Shown: positions 44,250 through 54,608 of the stretch, piece by piece
How the letters are laid out: the number at the start of each line of letters is the position of its first letter
Position numbering within the stretch: position 1 is the first letter of the stretch
Assembly (NCBI GenBank): GCA_023392615.1
Contig: JAEVYT010000030.1
Coordinates: forward strand, 372,001-436,000
Length of the DNA: 64,000 nt
Source of the DNA: Bacillota bacterium
GTDB lineage: Bacteria; Bacillota; Clostridia; Lachnospirales; Lachnospiraceae
Direction: 5' to 3'
Notes under the pieces: generated by a model
What the model was told of the DNA's origin: nothing
The model's input: the letters and a program-made list of their open reading frames with translations, nothing else
The model's database searches: none
Made by a program: the position numbers and the translations under genes

Positions 44250-44686
44250 TAGCTGTTTTAAAACTTCTTTTAGAAGATACAGAAAACTTCAAGAATAAAT
44301 TTTGTGATTTTAGCTGTTGGCATTTATGCCAGCAGCTTTTTTGGCGAAAAATTATGAGGATTCCCTTGAGAAAATATAAAAAAATAGTATCAGTATATAA
44401 CAAAAATAATATAGGACATGGAAATGATATAAAAATACATGGAAAAAATTACTAAATCGCAATAGGATTCCCATATAATGTAAAGTGATTATGTACAAGC
44501 GATAATATTTATAAAACAAATGAAGCTATGATATAGAATATACGTGTATTATACAAACTGAATTAATTTACAAAAGACTAGATAGATTAAGATGAGAGGA
44601 AGGGGGTAATCGTACAAAACACAGAATAGGACAGGCATAATATGCAAAGAGTAAGTTAAAATTTAATAAGGTATGGGGAGGTTATT
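44250..44686. other. Gene-free stretch between tsf and the cellulase
   Basis: Holds the tsf terminator (44312-44342) and about 345 bp of AT-rich DNA. A TATAAT at 44474-44479 has only a weak -35 (TTACTA, 19-bp spacing). GGGGAGG just before 44687 is the cellulase ribosome binding site. The 9-mer AGGATTCCC occurs twice (near 44358 and 44465), possibly a regulator site. No riboswitch motif is recognised. Confidence 0.5.
44312..44342 (+). terminator. Rho-independent terminator of tsf
   Basis: AGCTGTTGGCA (44312-44322) pairs with TGCCAGCAGCT (44327-44337), one wobble, around a TTTA loop, followed by six T. Confidence 0.93.
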
Positions 44687-47600
44687 ATGATTAGAAAGTT
44701 AAAAAATAGGATTCTTGCCATCGTTACAATTATCACAATGGTGATGTCATTCGTACCCGTAAATGCATTGGCAGCAGATACGAATACGAGTACAACAAAC
44801 AGAGAATCTACATATCCTAATCTACTCGGTAATACAAATGTGAAGAAACCTTCTACGGCAGGAGCTCTGAAGCTACTTAACAAGAATGGTATAAAAACTT
44901 TGTGTGATAAAAATGGAGACCCCATCCAATTAAGAGGAATGAGTACACATGGATTACAATGGTATCCGGGGATACTAAATGATAATGCATTTAAAGCTCT
45001 TGCTAATGACTGGGAATGTAATGTAATCCGCCTAGCTGTATATGTAGGCGAAGGTGGTTATGCTACAAATTCTACAAGTATGTTGGCTGCAGTGAAAAAG
45101 GGAATTGATTTTGCGATCGCTAATGATATGTACGTTATTGTGGACTGGCATGTCCTTACACCCGGAGATCCTACCGCAGATGTTTATTCAGGAGCCAAAG
45201 ATTTCTTCCAAAAGATTTCAAATAATTATCCGAATGTAAAAAATATTATTTATGAATTGGCTAACGAGCCAAATAGTAACGCTCCGGGTGTACCAAATAG
45301 TGCAACCGGATGGGAAAAAGTGAAAGCTTATGCTGAACCGATTATAGATATGATTCGTAATGATGGTAACCAAAATCTGATAATACTAGGTAGTCCGAAC
45401 TGGAGTCAACGTCCTGACTTAGCTGCGGATAATCCGATCCATGATGCAATTGACAATACTGCCTATGCTGTACATTTTTATTCCGGAACCCATAAACCCT
45501 CCACGGTGGATACTGACCGTGATAATGTTATGAGTAATACAAGATATGCAATCGAACATGGTGTCGCTGTATTTGTAACAGAGTGGGGAAGTTCCAATGC
45601 GGATGGCACCGGTGGACCATACCTTGATGATGCAGATAATTGGCTGAATTTCTTGAACGAGAATAACATAAGTTGGTGTGATTGGTCATTGAGTAATAAA
45701 GGTGAGACCTCCGCGGCTTTTGTTGCATATGAAAGTGGCAAAACAGAAGCGACCGATCTCGATCCTGGGACTGATTGTGTATGGTCAGTCAAGGAACTTA
45801 CTACATCCGGTGAATATGTTCGTGCTCGTATCAAAGGAATTGCATATCAACCGATTGATCGTAATGCTTATACCACTAATATATGGGATTTTAACGACGG
45901 AACAACACAGGGCTTTGGATTTAATAACGATAGCCCAATTAAAAGCGGTATAGGTATTACAAATGAAAATAATGCATTAAAGCTCTCTGGAATTAATTCA
46001 AGTAGTGATCTATCGGAAGGAAATTACTGGGCTAATGTCAGATTATCAGCAGATGGTACAAGCCAGAAACCTGATATTAAGGGAGCACAAAAGTTATCCA
46101 TGGATATTATTGCTGCATCTCCTGGAACGGTTTCAATTGCCGCAATTCCACAAAGCAGTACACACGGATGGGCTAACCCGACGAAGGCAATCCAGGTAAT
46201 GCCAACTGATTTTGTACTTCAAGCAGATGGTAGCTACAAAGCCACACTAACGATGACCGGTGCTGATACACCGAACCTACAAACAATTGCAGATGATCCA
46301 AAGGATCACACTATGACAAATATTATATTATTTGTAGGAAGTAATATTGATAATATTTCATTGGATAATATCACTGTATCCGGAAGTCGTGTTGATTCGG
46401 GACCTGTTATTACGCATGATCCATTAGGAGCACCAACACTGCCTTCAACCTTTGAAGATGCTACCCGCCAGGGCTGGAGCTGGGACGCAGCCTCCGGTAT
46501 AAAAGGCTCATTAACGATACAACAAGCGAATGGCTCCAAAGCAATATCTTGGAATGCACAATATCCAGATGTTATGCCTTCTGATCCTTGGTCGGTTTCA
46601 CCCCGACTTATCCTTGGGGGAATAAATACAACCCGTACAACCAATAAGTATGTATCCTTTGACTTCTTTATAAAACCTTCAAAAGCTACGAAGGGAACAT
46701 TAAACATTAATCTTGCATTTGCACCACCATCACTTAGCTATTGGGCACAGGTAAAGGATACGTATAATATTGATTTAGCAAAGCTTGGTTCTATGACAAA
46801 GACTGCGGATGGACTATATAAGTTTAAGGTTTACTTTGATTTGGATAATCTTGCAGATGGTAAGATATTCGCTCCGGACACTCTTTTGCGTGATATCACT
46901 GTAGTTGTTGCGGACGGAGATTGTGATTTCGCTGGCACTATGTATATGGATAATTTCCAGTTTACGAATACCCCGCCTGCACCTTCGCAGTACAAAGTTA
47001 CCTTTAACAGCCAGGGCGGAAGCGAGGTAAGTCCAGTAACTGTAAATGCAGAAGGTTTACTGTCTGAACCAAAGGGACCGACAAAGGTTGGCTATTCATT
47101 TGGCGGCTGGTATAAGGATGCAGCCTATAAAACTGCTTGGGATTTCTTGTCCGATAAAGTTACAGCTGACACGATGCTTTATGCGAAGTGGAGTATTAAT
47201 AAGTACACAGTAACATTTGACAGTAAGGGCGGAAGTAATGTGCCAAACCAGAGTGTGAATTATAATGGATTTGTTAAAGCACCATTAGCACCGACAAGAT
47301 CAGGATATTCTTTTGGGGGCTGGTATAAAGACGCAACCTACAAAGTTTTATGGAACTTTGCTGTAAATAAAGTTATCGCAAACACAACGCTTTATGCAAA
47401 GTGGACGGTAATTCCACCAACAATTCCTACGAAGGTAAAAGCTGCAAGTAATGGATATAGTAGTATCAAGGTTAGTTGGAATAAAGCGAACCAAGCGACC
47501 GGTTACGAAGTGTATCGATATAATGGTAGCAGTAAAAAATATGTTAAAGTTTCAGATACAAAATCCTTATTCTTTGTCAATAGCGGTTTAACAACTGGTA

Positions 47601-47950
47601 CAATTTATTCCTATAAAGTAAGAGCTTATAAATTGGTTGGTACTTCAAAAGTATATAGTAATTATACTGTGGCGGTAAGTGCTAAACCAATTCTATCCGT
47701 ACCTACAAAACTAAAGACAACGAAACTAAGCTCTACAAGAATAAAGATCTCATGGAATAAAGTCACCGGAGCAAGTGGTTATCAGATTTGTAGGAATGAT
47801 ATCGGAATAATAAAAACTACGACATCATTGTCATATGTCAATTCTGGTTTGAGAAAAAATAAGAATTATTCCTATAAAATAAGAGCATACAGACGGGTAG
47901 GAAAAAGCAAAGTATATAGTGGGTGGACAACATATATCAGAATTAAATGA
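44687..47950 (+). CDS. Secreted multidomain GH5 endoglucanase (GH5-CBM17-CBM28-InlB repeats-FN3)
   Basis: 1087 aa. The signal peptide covers about residues 1-29 (cleavage near ALA-A). The GH5 (subfamily 2-like) catalytic domain spans about 55-385, with acid/base Glu194 (YELANEPN) and nucleophile Glu299 (VTEWGSS). CBM17-like (about 398-570, [13 protein letters not shown]) and CBM28-like (about 578-762, [11 protein letters not shown]) modules follow, as in alkaline Bacillus Cel5 enzymes; both bind non-crystalline cellulose. Two Listeria-Bacteroides (InlB B) repeats (about 768-836 and 839-907, SFGGWYKDA) and two FN3-like domains (about 911-1087) form an unusual C-terminus. No dockerin, SLH or sortase motif, so it is a free or loosely wall-associated enzyme. 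It is flanked by terminators, an independent unit between tsf and pyrH. Confidence 0.94.
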   Translation: MIRKLKNRILAIVTIITMVMSFVPVNALAADTNTSTTNRESTYPNLLGNTNVKKPSTAGALKLLNKNGIKTLCDKNGDPIQLRGMSTHGLQWYPGILNDNAFKALANDWECNVIRLAVYVGEGGYATNSTSMLAAVKKGIDFAIANDMYVIVDWHVLTPGDPTADVYSGAKDFFQKISNNYPNVKNIIYELANEPNSNAPGVPNSATGWEKVKAYAEPIIDMIRNDGNQNLIILGSPNWSQRPDLAADNPIHDAIDNTAYAVHFYSGTHKPSTVDTDRDNVMSNTRYAIEHGVAVFVTEWGSSNADGTGGPYLDDADNWLNFLNENNISWCDWSLSNKGETSAAFVAYESGKTEATDLDPGTDCVWSVKELTTSGEYVRARIKGIAYQPIDRNAYTTNIWDFNDGTTQGFGFNNDSPIKSGIGITNENNALKLSGINSSSDLSEGNYWANVRLSADGTSQKPDIKGAQKLSMDIIAASPGTVSIAAIPQSSTHGWANPTKAIQVMPTDFVLQADGSYKATLTMTGADTPNLQTIADDPKDHTMTNIILFVGSNIDNISLDNITVSGSRVDSGPVITHDPLGAPTLPSTFEDATRQGWSWDAASGIKGSLTIQQANGSKAISWNAQYPDVMPSDPWSVSPRLILGGINTTRTTNKYVSFDFFIKPSKATKGTLNINLAFAPPSLSYWAQVKDTYNIDLAKLGSMTKTADGLYKFKVYFDLDNLADGKIFAPDTLLRDITVVVADGDCDFAGTMYMDNFQFTNTPPAPSQYKVTFNSQGGSEVSPVTVNAEGLLSEPKGPTKVGYSFGGWYKDAAYKTAWDFLSDKVTADTMLYAKWSINKYTVTFDSKGGSNVPNQSVNYNGFVKAPLAPTRSGYSFGGWYKDATYKVLWNFAVNKVIANTTLYAKWTVIPPTIPTKVKAASNGYSSIKVSWNKANQATGYEVYRYNGSSKKYVKVSDTKSLFFVNSGLTTGTIYSYKVRAYKLVGTSKVYSNYTVAVSAKPILSVPTKLKTTKLSSTRIKISWNKVTGASGYQICRNDIGIIKTTTSLSYVNSGLRKNKNYSYKIRAYRRVGKSKVYSGWTTYIRIK

Positions 47951-48033
47951 AGCTTGATTAAGGGTTACTTATAAGCAATAAATAATTACAAATAAATTGT
48001 AAACAGCTTCAGTATTTAATTAGGAAAATGTAG

Positions 48034-48080
48034 AACCTCTAAATTGATGGACTGGAGTCTCAATTTAGAGGTTTCTCTTT
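48034..48080 (+). terminator. Rho-independent terminator of the cellulase gene
   Basis: AACCTCTAAATTGA (48034-48047) pairs perfectly over 14 bp with TCAATTTAGAGGTT (48060-48073), followed by a T-rich tract. Confidence 0.9.
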
Positions 48081-48165
48081 TCCTATAATCATAATTCTTA
48101 TAAAGAGATGAAGTACCGAAGTTAATATGTCGATTGTAGATTTATTTTGATTTAATATGTTATTT

Positions 48166-48198
48166 TATATCATAATATGATAAAATAGTTATGATATA
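48166..48198 (+). promoter_or_regulatory. AT-rich inverted repeat at the deacetylase promoter region
   Basis: TATATCATAA (48166-48175) pairs with TTATGATATA (48189-48198). It lies 18 nt before the TTG start. A weak TTGATT (48147-48152) with CATAAT (48171-48176) may be the promoter, which the repeat would overlap as an operator. Low complexity makes chance likely. Confidence 0.35.
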
Positions 48199-48215
48199 TA
48201 ACTAGGGGTGATTAC

Positions 48216-49277
48216 TTGGAAAATAATGAAAATATAATACAAAATCAATATACATATAATGAATCTAATTTAAATACAAAACAGGCGATGGAGCAAAAAC
48301 GAAGAAGGCGCATAAACCGTATTAAAGTGGCTATAATCCTTACTGTTGTAGCATTGATTATAATACCTACGATATTGTGTGTCTTCCTGGGGTTTAAAGT
48401 CAGCCGTTTGCAAAATGAAGTTGATCAACTAACGGCAATACATAATGAAAATAAAACATCACAAAATTATGATAAATCCTTAGCCTATGCTGCTGAAAAA
48501 GAAGAGACTACCGATAAAGGTGAGGATAATTCGCAATCAGTTGCAGATACTGTAAACAAAGAAGGTTTAAAGGATGTTGCTCAATCAGATCCAGGAAAGC
48601 AAGATACTACAAAGAATGTTAAAAAAAATACAGGGATATATTCAGGTAAAAAGATTTATCTGACCTTTGATGATGGTCCGAGTAAGTATACAAATGAGAT
48701 TTTAGATATCCTTGGTGAATACAACGCGAAAGCAACGTTCTTTGTAATAGGCAAAACAGATGAAGCTTCCAAAAAAGAATATAAACGAATTGTTAAGGAT
48801 GGTCATACGCTCGGAATGCATTCCTATTCGCATAAATATAATGTTATTTATAAATCGGTAGAAGATTTTGATAAAGACTTTACAAAACTATGGAATTTGT
48901 TATATGATACTACTGGACATAAGCCTAAAATTTACCGATTCCCAGGGGGAAGCGGCAACATGGTTAATAAACACGGAATGGATGAATTTATCAAATATTT
49001 GAACAAGAAATCCATCGTGTATTTTGACTGGAATGTCGTGAATGGTGATGCAACAAATATAAAGTATACAAAGAAGCAACTTGTGAAAAATATATTAGAT
49101 GATGTAGCAAAACGCGATAATTCTGTCGTGTTGATGCATGATACGAATCAAAAGAAAGCCACGGTAGATTCATTAAAACAACTTCTGGACGCACTAACAG
49201 CAGGTGGAGCGCAAATCTTGCCTTTAAATGAAAAGATTCCACCTATTCAAATGATTAAGGCTGATACTATACAATAA
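48216..49277 (+). CDS. Membrane-anchored polysaccharide deacetylase (NodB/CE4)
   Basis: 353 aa. A cytoplasmic N-terminus rich in Asn, Arg and Lys, one membrane helix (about residues 38-60), a coiled-coil/acidic stalk (about 62-135) and an extracellular NodB domain (about 145-340). Catalytic features are TFDDGPS with Asp152/Asp153 and the metal-binding His202 and His206 in HSYSHKY. CE4 enzymes deacetylate peptidoglycan GlcNAc/MurNAc or other amino sugars, often for lysozyme resistance. The start is TTG at 48216 behind AGGGGTGA; no ATG fits. A bactofilin-like gene follows 25 nt later. Confidence 0.92.
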   Translation: MENNENIIQNQYTYNESNLNTKQAMEQKRRRRINRIKVAIILTVVALIIIPTILCVFLGFKVSRLQNEVDQLTAIHNENKTSQNYDKSLAYAAEKEETTDKGEDNSQSVADTVNKEGLKDVAQSDPGKQDTTKNVKKNTGIYSGKKIYLTFDDGPSKYTNEILDILGEYNAKATFFVIGKTDEASKKEYKRIVKDGHTLGMHSYSHKYNVIYKSVEDFDKDFTKLWNLLYDTTGHKPKIYRFPGGSGNMVNKHGMDEFIKYLNKKSIVYFDWNVVNGDATNIKYTKKQLVKNILDDVAKRDNSVVLMHDTNQKKATVDSLKQLLDALTAGGAQILPLNEKIPPIQMIKADTIQ

Positions 49278-49302
49278 TAAATCTTAGGAGGTATTTGCAA
49301 AA

Positions 49303-50241
49303 ATGGGTTTTTTTAAGGAATTCAAAAATGATTTTTCGCAGGCCGTCAATGAGTTATTGCCGGACGACAATGCAGACCAGAAGGATTCGGAATCAGAAGA
49401 AATTGTTAATACACTTGACATGAATCAAGAAGCAGATAGTGAAAAGATGAAAGAATGGCTGGAAGAATTTGCTCAAGATGATCTAACTCAGGATGATGAG
49501 GGAGAGCAAATCGTAGATACTTTTACCGGAGAAGATATTTTACCTGAAGAAGAATTGAACAATAAAGAAACAACAGCTGACGATGAAATCGAAGAACACT
49601 TTGAATTTGAGGACAGCACGGAGTTTTTGGTACAAGATACCAATGAAATAAATGAAAAAGAGGATGAAACAATGGAAGATAACGTAGATTTAGAATTATT
49701 TGATGTACTAAATGCAGATGAAACTGAGACAAAAGAAGCTGATACGAACGTAGCAGATATCGTAGAGAAAGAAGTTCCTAAGGTTAGATCAGCATCTGAT
49801 GATGAAATCACTGTAATTGCCAAGGGTACTGTTATTAATGGTAGTATTTCTTCTGATGGTGCACTTGATGTATTAGGAACAGTAAACGGTGATGTAGAGT
49901 GTTTAGGTAAATTATCAATTACCGGTAAAGTAAAAGGAAATACTTCAGCAGCTGAAGTATATGTAAATACGGACAGAATTGAAGGAAGTATCATTAGTGA
50001 AGGTAGTGTAAAAGTAGGTCTTGGTACAGTAGTGTTAGGCGATATTACAGGTACTTCAGGCGTTATCGCAGGCGCTGTAAAAGGTGAGATCGATGTGAAC
50101 GGACCAATCGTAATTGATTCAACGGCAATCATAAAAGGTAATATCAAAGCAAAATCCGTACAAATTAATAACGGTGCTGTCATTGAAGGCTTCTGTTCCT
50201 TAAGTTATTCTGAAATTAATGTGGACAACATCTTTGAATAA
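49303..50241 (+). CDS. Bactofilin-like polymer-forming protein with acidic N-terminal domain
   Basis: 312 aa. The first 165 residues are strongly acidic (Asp/Glu-rich) and low-complexity. The C-terminal part (about 168-300) is a bactofilin/DUF583 beta-helix, with rungs such as TVINGSISSDGALDVLGTVNGD and GDITGTSGVIAGAVKGEIDVNG. Bactofilins polymerise without nucleotide and scaffold cell-wall enzymes. The gene follows the wall deacetylase closely, suggesting a joint envelope role. Canonical bactofilins are shorter and lack this acidic arm. The ribosome binding site is TAGGAGG. Confidence 0.85.
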   Translation: MGFFKEFKNDFSQAVNELLPDDNADQKDSESEEIVNTLDMNQEADSEKMKEWLEEFAQDDLTQDDEGEQIVDTFTGEDILPEEELNNKETTADDEIEEHFEFEDSTEFLVQDTNEINEKEDETMEDNVDLELFDVLNADETETKEADTNVADIVEKEVPKVRSASDDEITVIAKGTVINGSISSDGALDVLGTVNGDVECLGKLSITGKVKGNTSAAEVYVNTDRIEGSIISEGSVKVGLGTVVLGDITGTSGVIAGAVKGEIDVNGPIVIDSTAIIKGNIKAKSVQINNGAVIEGFCSLSYSEINVDNIFE

Positions 50242-50331
50242 GATAAAATTTTAGTCTAGTAATGGTAATGGATTTGTGGTAAATTATATAGGAATGTTTT
50301 GAAGATGATTTATCATGGAGGCAATTACGGA

Positions 50332-51036
50332 ATGAAAGCATATGAAAGAGTACTATTAAAATTAAGTGGTGAAGCTTTGGCTGGCGATAAAAAAACTGGT
50401 TTTTGTGAAGCTACTTGTATTGGTGTAGCGAATCAAGTGAAGAAACTTGTAGAAGAAGGAATCCAGGTCAGCATCGTTATCGGTGGAGGTAATTTCTGGA
50501 GAGGTAGAACAAGCGAAACAATTGACCGTACGAAAGCGGATCAAATCGGAATGTTAGCAACTGTTATGAATTGTATCTATGTATCCGAGATTTTTCGCCA
50601 TGTTGGCATGAAAACAGATGTATTCACACCGTTTGCATGCGGCAGTATGACAAAGCTTTTTTCAAAAGATGATGCACTTAATTGTATGAAACAGGGTGGA
50701 GTGGCATTCTTAGCAGGTGGTACGGGTCACCCCTATTTCTCCACGGACACGGCTACCGTTTTACGTGCAGTTGAATTGGACTGTGAAATCATTTTGAATG
50801 CAAAAGCAATTGATGGTGTTTATGATAGCGATCCAAAGCTCAATCCTCAAGCAAAGAAATATGATGAAATATCAATTCAGGAAGTGCTTGATAAAAAGCT
50901 TGGAGTGGTTGATCTTACAGCTACTGTTCTTTGTCTTGAAAACAAGATGCCATTATTACTCTTTGGACTGAACGAAGAAAACAGTATCGTCAAAGCAGCG
51001 CAGGGTAAATCGAACGGAACCAAAGTTACCGTATAA
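50332..51036 (+). CDS. pyrH: UMP kinase
   Basis: 234 aa. It phosphorylates UMP to UDP for RNA, DNA and cell-wall precursors. Amino-acid-kinase family motifs are RVLLKLSGEALAG, IVIGGGNFWRG and GTGHPYFSTDTATVLRA. The ATG at 50332 (MKAYERV) gives the normal family start with GGAGG about 10 nt upstream; the earlier in-frame start at 50299 is rejected. It heads the pyrH-frr-uppS-cdsA-dxr-rseP-ispG block. Confidence 0.97.
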   Translation: MKAYERVLLKLSGEALAGDKKTGFCEATCIGVANQVKKLVEEGIQVSIVIGGGNFWRGRTSETIDRTKADQIGMLATVMNCIYVSEIFRHVGMKTDVFTPFACGSMTKLFSKDDALNCMKQGGVAFLAGGTGHPYFSTDTATVLRAVELDCEIILNAKAIDGVYDSDPKLNPQAKKYDEISIQEVLDKKLGVVDLTATVLCLENKMPLLLFGLNEENSIVKAAQGKSNGTKVTV

Positions 51037-51102
51037 TAAAACGAATTGAATAATCAATTCGAATATCTAAATTAAAGATTAAATATAGTTGGAGGGATGA
51101 AA

Positions 51103-51657
51103 ATGGATGCAAGACTAGAACAATTCAATACAAAAATGCAAAAATCAGTTGAAGCACTGAAGGAAGAATACTCTACAATTCGAGCAGGTAGAGCAAACCC
51201 ACATCTTCTGGATAAATTAAGAGTGGATTATTACGGACAGCCTTCAGCATTTCAATCAGTTGCAAATATTTCCGTACCCGAGGCAAGAGTCATCCAGATT
51301 CAGCCGTGGGAGAGCAAATTAATTAAGGATATTGAAAAAGCAATTATTAATTCTGATTTGGGCTTAACACCAAGCAATGATGGTAAAGTAATTCGTCTCG
51401 TATTTCCTGAATTAACAGAGGACAGAAGAAAAGATTTGGTTAAGGATGTTAAGAAAAAAGCAGAAGCTTCTAAGGTTGCAGTTAGAAATATTAGACGTGA
51501 TGCGAATGAATCCTTTAAAAAATTAAACAAATCTAGTGAGATTTCAGAGGACGATTTTAAACGTCTCGAAGATGAGGTTCAAAAGATTACTGACCGTTAT
51601 GTTAGTGAAATCGAAAAAGTTATGGACGATAAATCAAAAGAGATTCTTACTGTATAA
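51103..51657 (+). CDS. frr: Ribosome recycling factor
   Basis: 184 aa, full length. It splits post-termination ribosomes with EF-G. Landmarks are EEYSTIRAGRANPHLLDKLRVDYYG and the C-terminal helices DRRKDLVKDVKKKAEASKVAVRNIRRDAN. The ATG at 51103 lies 6 nt after GGAGGG; the ATG at 51097 is too close. A small hairpin (TGCCT/AGGCA near 51720-51733) lies in the 113-nt gap to uppS. Confidence 0.98.
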   Translation: MDARLEQFNTKMQKSVEALKEEYSTIRAGRANPHLLDKLRVDYYGQPSAFQSVANISVPEARVIQIQPWESKLIKDIEKAIINSDLGLTPSNDGKVIRLVFPELTEDRRKDLVKDVKKKAEASKVAVRNIRRDANESFKKLNKSSEISEDDFKRLEDEVQKITDRYVSEIEKVMDDKSKEILTV

Positions 51658-51770
51658 ATTTTGAAGTCATGGGTGTTTCAAAAGGTTTATTCGTGTTTTA
51701 CTATGGTAAAGAAGAATATTGCCTTATGAGGCACCTTTTATACATTGTTAGGAATCGATTGGAGTAGATT

Positions 51771-52487
51771 ATGCAAGACAACGAGTTAAATGTGCCCAAA
51801 CACGTAGCGATTATATTAGATGGTAATGGCAGATGGGCAAAGAAAAAATTATTACCGAGGAATGTTGGTCATACACAGGGCAGCAAAAATGTTGAGAAGA
51901 TTTGTGAGATTGCTTATAAAATGGGAATACAGTATTTGACTGTATATGCCTTTTCGACTGAGAATTGGAAAAGGCCAAAGGATGAAGTTGATGCACTAAT
52001 GAAATTACTTCAGACCTATCTTGATACCAGTATAAAAACAAGTACAAAAAATAACATGCGAGTTCGAGTTCTTGGAGATAAGTCAAAATTAAATGATGAT
52101 ATTAAGAAAAGCATAGCAAATTTAGAGGAAGCTTCAAAAAATAATACTGGTTTGAATTTTCAAGTAGCGATTAATTATGGAAGCAGAGATGAAATTGTTC
52201 GCGCTATGAAATCAATGGCGGAAGAGATAAAAAAGGAAAAAATTCAACTTGAAGATATAGATGAGAATTTGTTTGAGAAATATTTAGATACCCATGATAT
52301 ACCGGATCCGGATCTTTTGATCAGAACAAGTGGAGAGCAAAGATTATCGAATTATTTATTGTGGCAGTTAGCGTATACAGAGTTTTATTTTACCGATGTA
52401 TTATGGCCGGATTTTGATAAAAAGGAACTGCAAAAAGCAATCGAATATTATAGCAATAGAAATAGAAAATTTGGTGCTATCACCTAA
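51771..52487 (+). CDS. uppS: Isoprenyl transferase (undecaprenyl diphosphate synthase)
   Basis: 238 aa. A cis-prenyltransferase making the C55 lipid carrier for cell wall synthesis. The catalytic segment is ILDGNGRWAKKK, then YAFSTENWKRP, and the C-terminal signature is DLLIRTSGEQRLSNYLLWQLAYTE. It lies 21 nt before cdsA. Confidence 0.97.
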   Translation: MQDNELNVPKHVAIILDGNGRWAKKKLLPRNVGHTQGSKNVEKICEIAYKMGIQYLTVYAFSTENWKRPKDEVDALMKLLQTYLDTSIKTSTKNNMRVRVLGDKSKLNDDIKKSIANLEEASKNNTGLNFQVAINYGSRDEIVRAMKSMAEEIKKEKIQLEDIDENLFEKYLDTHDIPDPDLLIRTSGEQRLSNYLLWQLAYTEFYFTDVLWPDFDKKELQKAIEYYSNRNRKFGAIT

Positions 52488-52508
52488 TTATATATTTGGA
52501 GGAATACT

Positions 52509-53315
52509 ATGTTTCGAACAAGGTTAATTAGCGGTATTATCTTATTAGCGATTGCATTATCGGTGGTAATTCTCGGAGGAGAATTATTATTCGGTGTTCT
52601 TTTTATAGTAGCTATGATTGGAACGATGGAATTAAATAGGGTAATGAATACTCATAAATCCTTTCCTGGAATTTTAGCTTATATAGCTGGCATAGTTTTT
52701 TATTTATTGATTTATTTGAAACTTCAGCAGTATGAAACAATGCTGTTTGTTGTATTTTTAATGTTATTAATGTTTGCATATGTATTTGCTTTTCCGAAAT
52801 ACAGAACAGAGCAGATTGCAACTGCATTTTTAAGCTTGTTCTATGTCTGTGTCATGCTGTCCTACATATATCAAGTTCGTATTCTGGATAACGGTGAGAT
52901 ATTAGTATGGTTGATATTTATCGGTGCCTGGGGGTCTGACACCTTTGCATATTGTGCTGGCATGCTCTTTGGTAAGCATAAAATCGCACCGAAGTTAAGC
53001 CCTAAGAAGTCCTTGGAGGGATGTATTGGTGGTGTATTTGGCGCCGCTCTACTGGGATGTATCTTTGCAATGATTTTACGTCCTTGGATTCATGGTATAG
53101 CAAATCCACCGTTTGTTTTTGGGATAATAGGAGCTGCCTCCAGTATATTATCACAGATCGGTGATCTGGCTGCTTCTGCAATTAAACGCAATCATGATAT
53201 TAAAGATTATGGTACCTTGATTCCCGGACATGGCGGAATTTTAGATCGATTTGATAGTATTATATTTACGGCACCAATTGTATACTATCTAGCACAATTG
53301 CTAATTAAGATTTAA
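52509..53315 (+). CDS. cdsA: Phosphatidate cytidylyltransferase
   Basis: 268 aa, polytopic (about eight membrane segments). It makes CDP-diacylglycerol, the branch point of phospholipid synthesis. The C-terminal CDP signature is SAIKRNHDIKDYGTLIPGHGGILDRFDS. It has the position and length expected between uppS and dxr. Confidence 0.97.
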   Translation: MFRTRLISGIILLAIALSVVILGGELLFGVLFIVAMIGTMELNRVMNTHKSFPGILAYIAGIVFYLLIYLKLQQYETMLFVVFLMLLMFAYVFAFPKYRTEQIATAFLSLFYVCVMLSYIYQVRILDNGEILVWLIFIGAWGSDTFAYCAGMLFGKHKIAPKLSPKKSLEGCIGGVFGAALLGCIFAMILRPWIHGIANPPFVFGIIGAASSILSQIGDLAASAIKRNHDIKDYGTLIPGHGGILDRFDSIIFTAPIVYYLAQLLIKI

Positions 53316-53377
53316 GTATGAAGTAAGAAGATCTAAATAAAAATAAATTCAACTCTATATTATAATGGAGGAGTAGG

Positions 53378-54547
53378 ATGAAAAATATTGCAGTACTTGG
53401 GTCTACTGGTTCTATCGGAACACAGACCCTGGATATTGTTAGAGAATATAAAGATTTATTGAAAGTTTCTGCGTTGGCTGCAGGAAGCAATATTGAGTTA
53501 TTGGAAAAACAGATTCGTGAATTTGAACCTGATCTGGTATGCGTATTCAACGAAGATAAGGCAAGTGAATTAAAGCAAAGGATTCAGGATCTTTCTGTTA
53601 CTATTGTGACCGGAATGGAAGGATTGATTGAATGTGCCACGGAAAAGAGTGTGGATACAGTGGTAACAGCGATGGTTGGTATGATTGGTATCCGTCCAAC
53701 GATAGAAGCAATCAATGCAGGAAAGAATATAGCTCTGGCGAACAAAGAAACATTAGTTACCGCAGGGCATCTTATTATGCCTTTAATTAGAGAAAAAAAT
53801 GTTGCATTACTTCCGGTTGACAGTGAACATTCAGCTATATTTCAATCACTAAATGGAGAAGATAAGAAACAGGTACAAAAAATTATATTAACGGCATCAG
53901 GCGGCCCTTTTCGTGGAAGAAAGCTAGACGAACTTCAGAATATTCAATTAAAGGATGCTTTAAAGCATCCCAACTGGGCAATGGGGCAGAAGATTACAAT
54001 TGATTCCTCAACTATGGTTAATAAAGGTTTAGAAGTGATGGAGGCAGCATGGTTATTTGATGTTTCAATAGATCAAATACAAGTGGTGGTACATCCACAG
54101 AGCATCATTCATTCGATGGTAGAATATATTGACGGGGGCGTAATCGCACAAATGGGTGTTCCGGATATGAAACTTCCGATTCAATATGCGTTGTTTTATC
54201 CTAATCGCTTACCGATGTCAGGTGGGAAACGAGTGGATTTTGCTTCATTAAAACAAATAACCTTCGAAGATCCCGATATGGACACATTCTACGGCTTAAA
54301 ACTTGGATTTGAAGCAGGAAAAATTGGTGGAAGTATGCCAACAGTATATAACGCTGCAAATGAATGGGCGGTGGATCAATTCCTGAAAGGCAAACTTCGT
54401 TATCTTTCGATTCCGGAGTTGATTAGTGAGGCTATGAAAAATCATAAACGAATTGATTGTCCTACCTTGAATGAAATTCTGAATACGGAACAGCAGACAT
54501 ATGATTTTGTAAGGGGATTAACAGAATCCGGACGATATTATCTCTGA
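53378..54547 (+). CDS. dxr: 1-deoxy-D-xylulose 5-phosphate reductoisomerase
   Basis: 389 aa. The first committed step of the MEP isoprenoid pathway, using NADPH and a divalent metal. The NADPH loop is LGSTGSIGTQTLDIV, the metal/substrate sites lie in VDSEHSAIFQSL and TIDSSTMVNKGLEVMEA, and NAANEWAV closes the C-terminal domain. Together with ispG downstream it shows that isoprenoids are made by the MEP route. Confidence 0.98.
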   Translation: MKNIAVLGSTGSIGTQTLDIVREYKDLLKVSALAAGSNIELLEKQIREFEPDLVCVFNEDKASELKQRIQDLSVTIVTGMEGLIECATEKSVDTVVTAMVGMIGIRPTIEAINAGKNIALANKETLVTAGHLIMPLIREKNVALLPVDSEHSAIFQSLNGEDKKQVQKIILTASGGPFRGRKLDELQNIQLKDALKHPNWAMGQKITIDSSTMVNKGLEVMEAAWLFDVSIDQIQVVVHPQSIIHSMVEYIDGGVIAQMGVPDMKLPIQYALFYPNRLPMSGGKRVDFASLKQITFEDPDMDTFYGLKLGFEAGKIGGSMPTVYNAANEWAVDQFLKGKLRYLSIPELISEAMKNHKRIDCPTLNEILNTEQQTYDFVRGLTESGRYYL

Positions 54548-54608
54548 TTTGATGGAATAGTTCCTCAGAGAGATTGAATGCGGATTGCCAGAAAGGATTA
54601 AGTAAAGT

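Noticed and set aside
44343..44686. Riboswitch (for example c-di-GMP type) ahead of the cellulase
   Set aside because: None of the conserved core sequences of known classes can be found.
47040..47400. Tandem DNA duplication
   Set aside because: It reflects two InlB-type protein repeats inside the cellulase, not an independent DNA element.
49488..50183. 231-aa minus-strand frame opposite the bactofilin gene
   Set aside because: Produced by the biased codons of the acidic and beta-helix protein on the + strand; Ser/Thr/Ile-rich without domain features.
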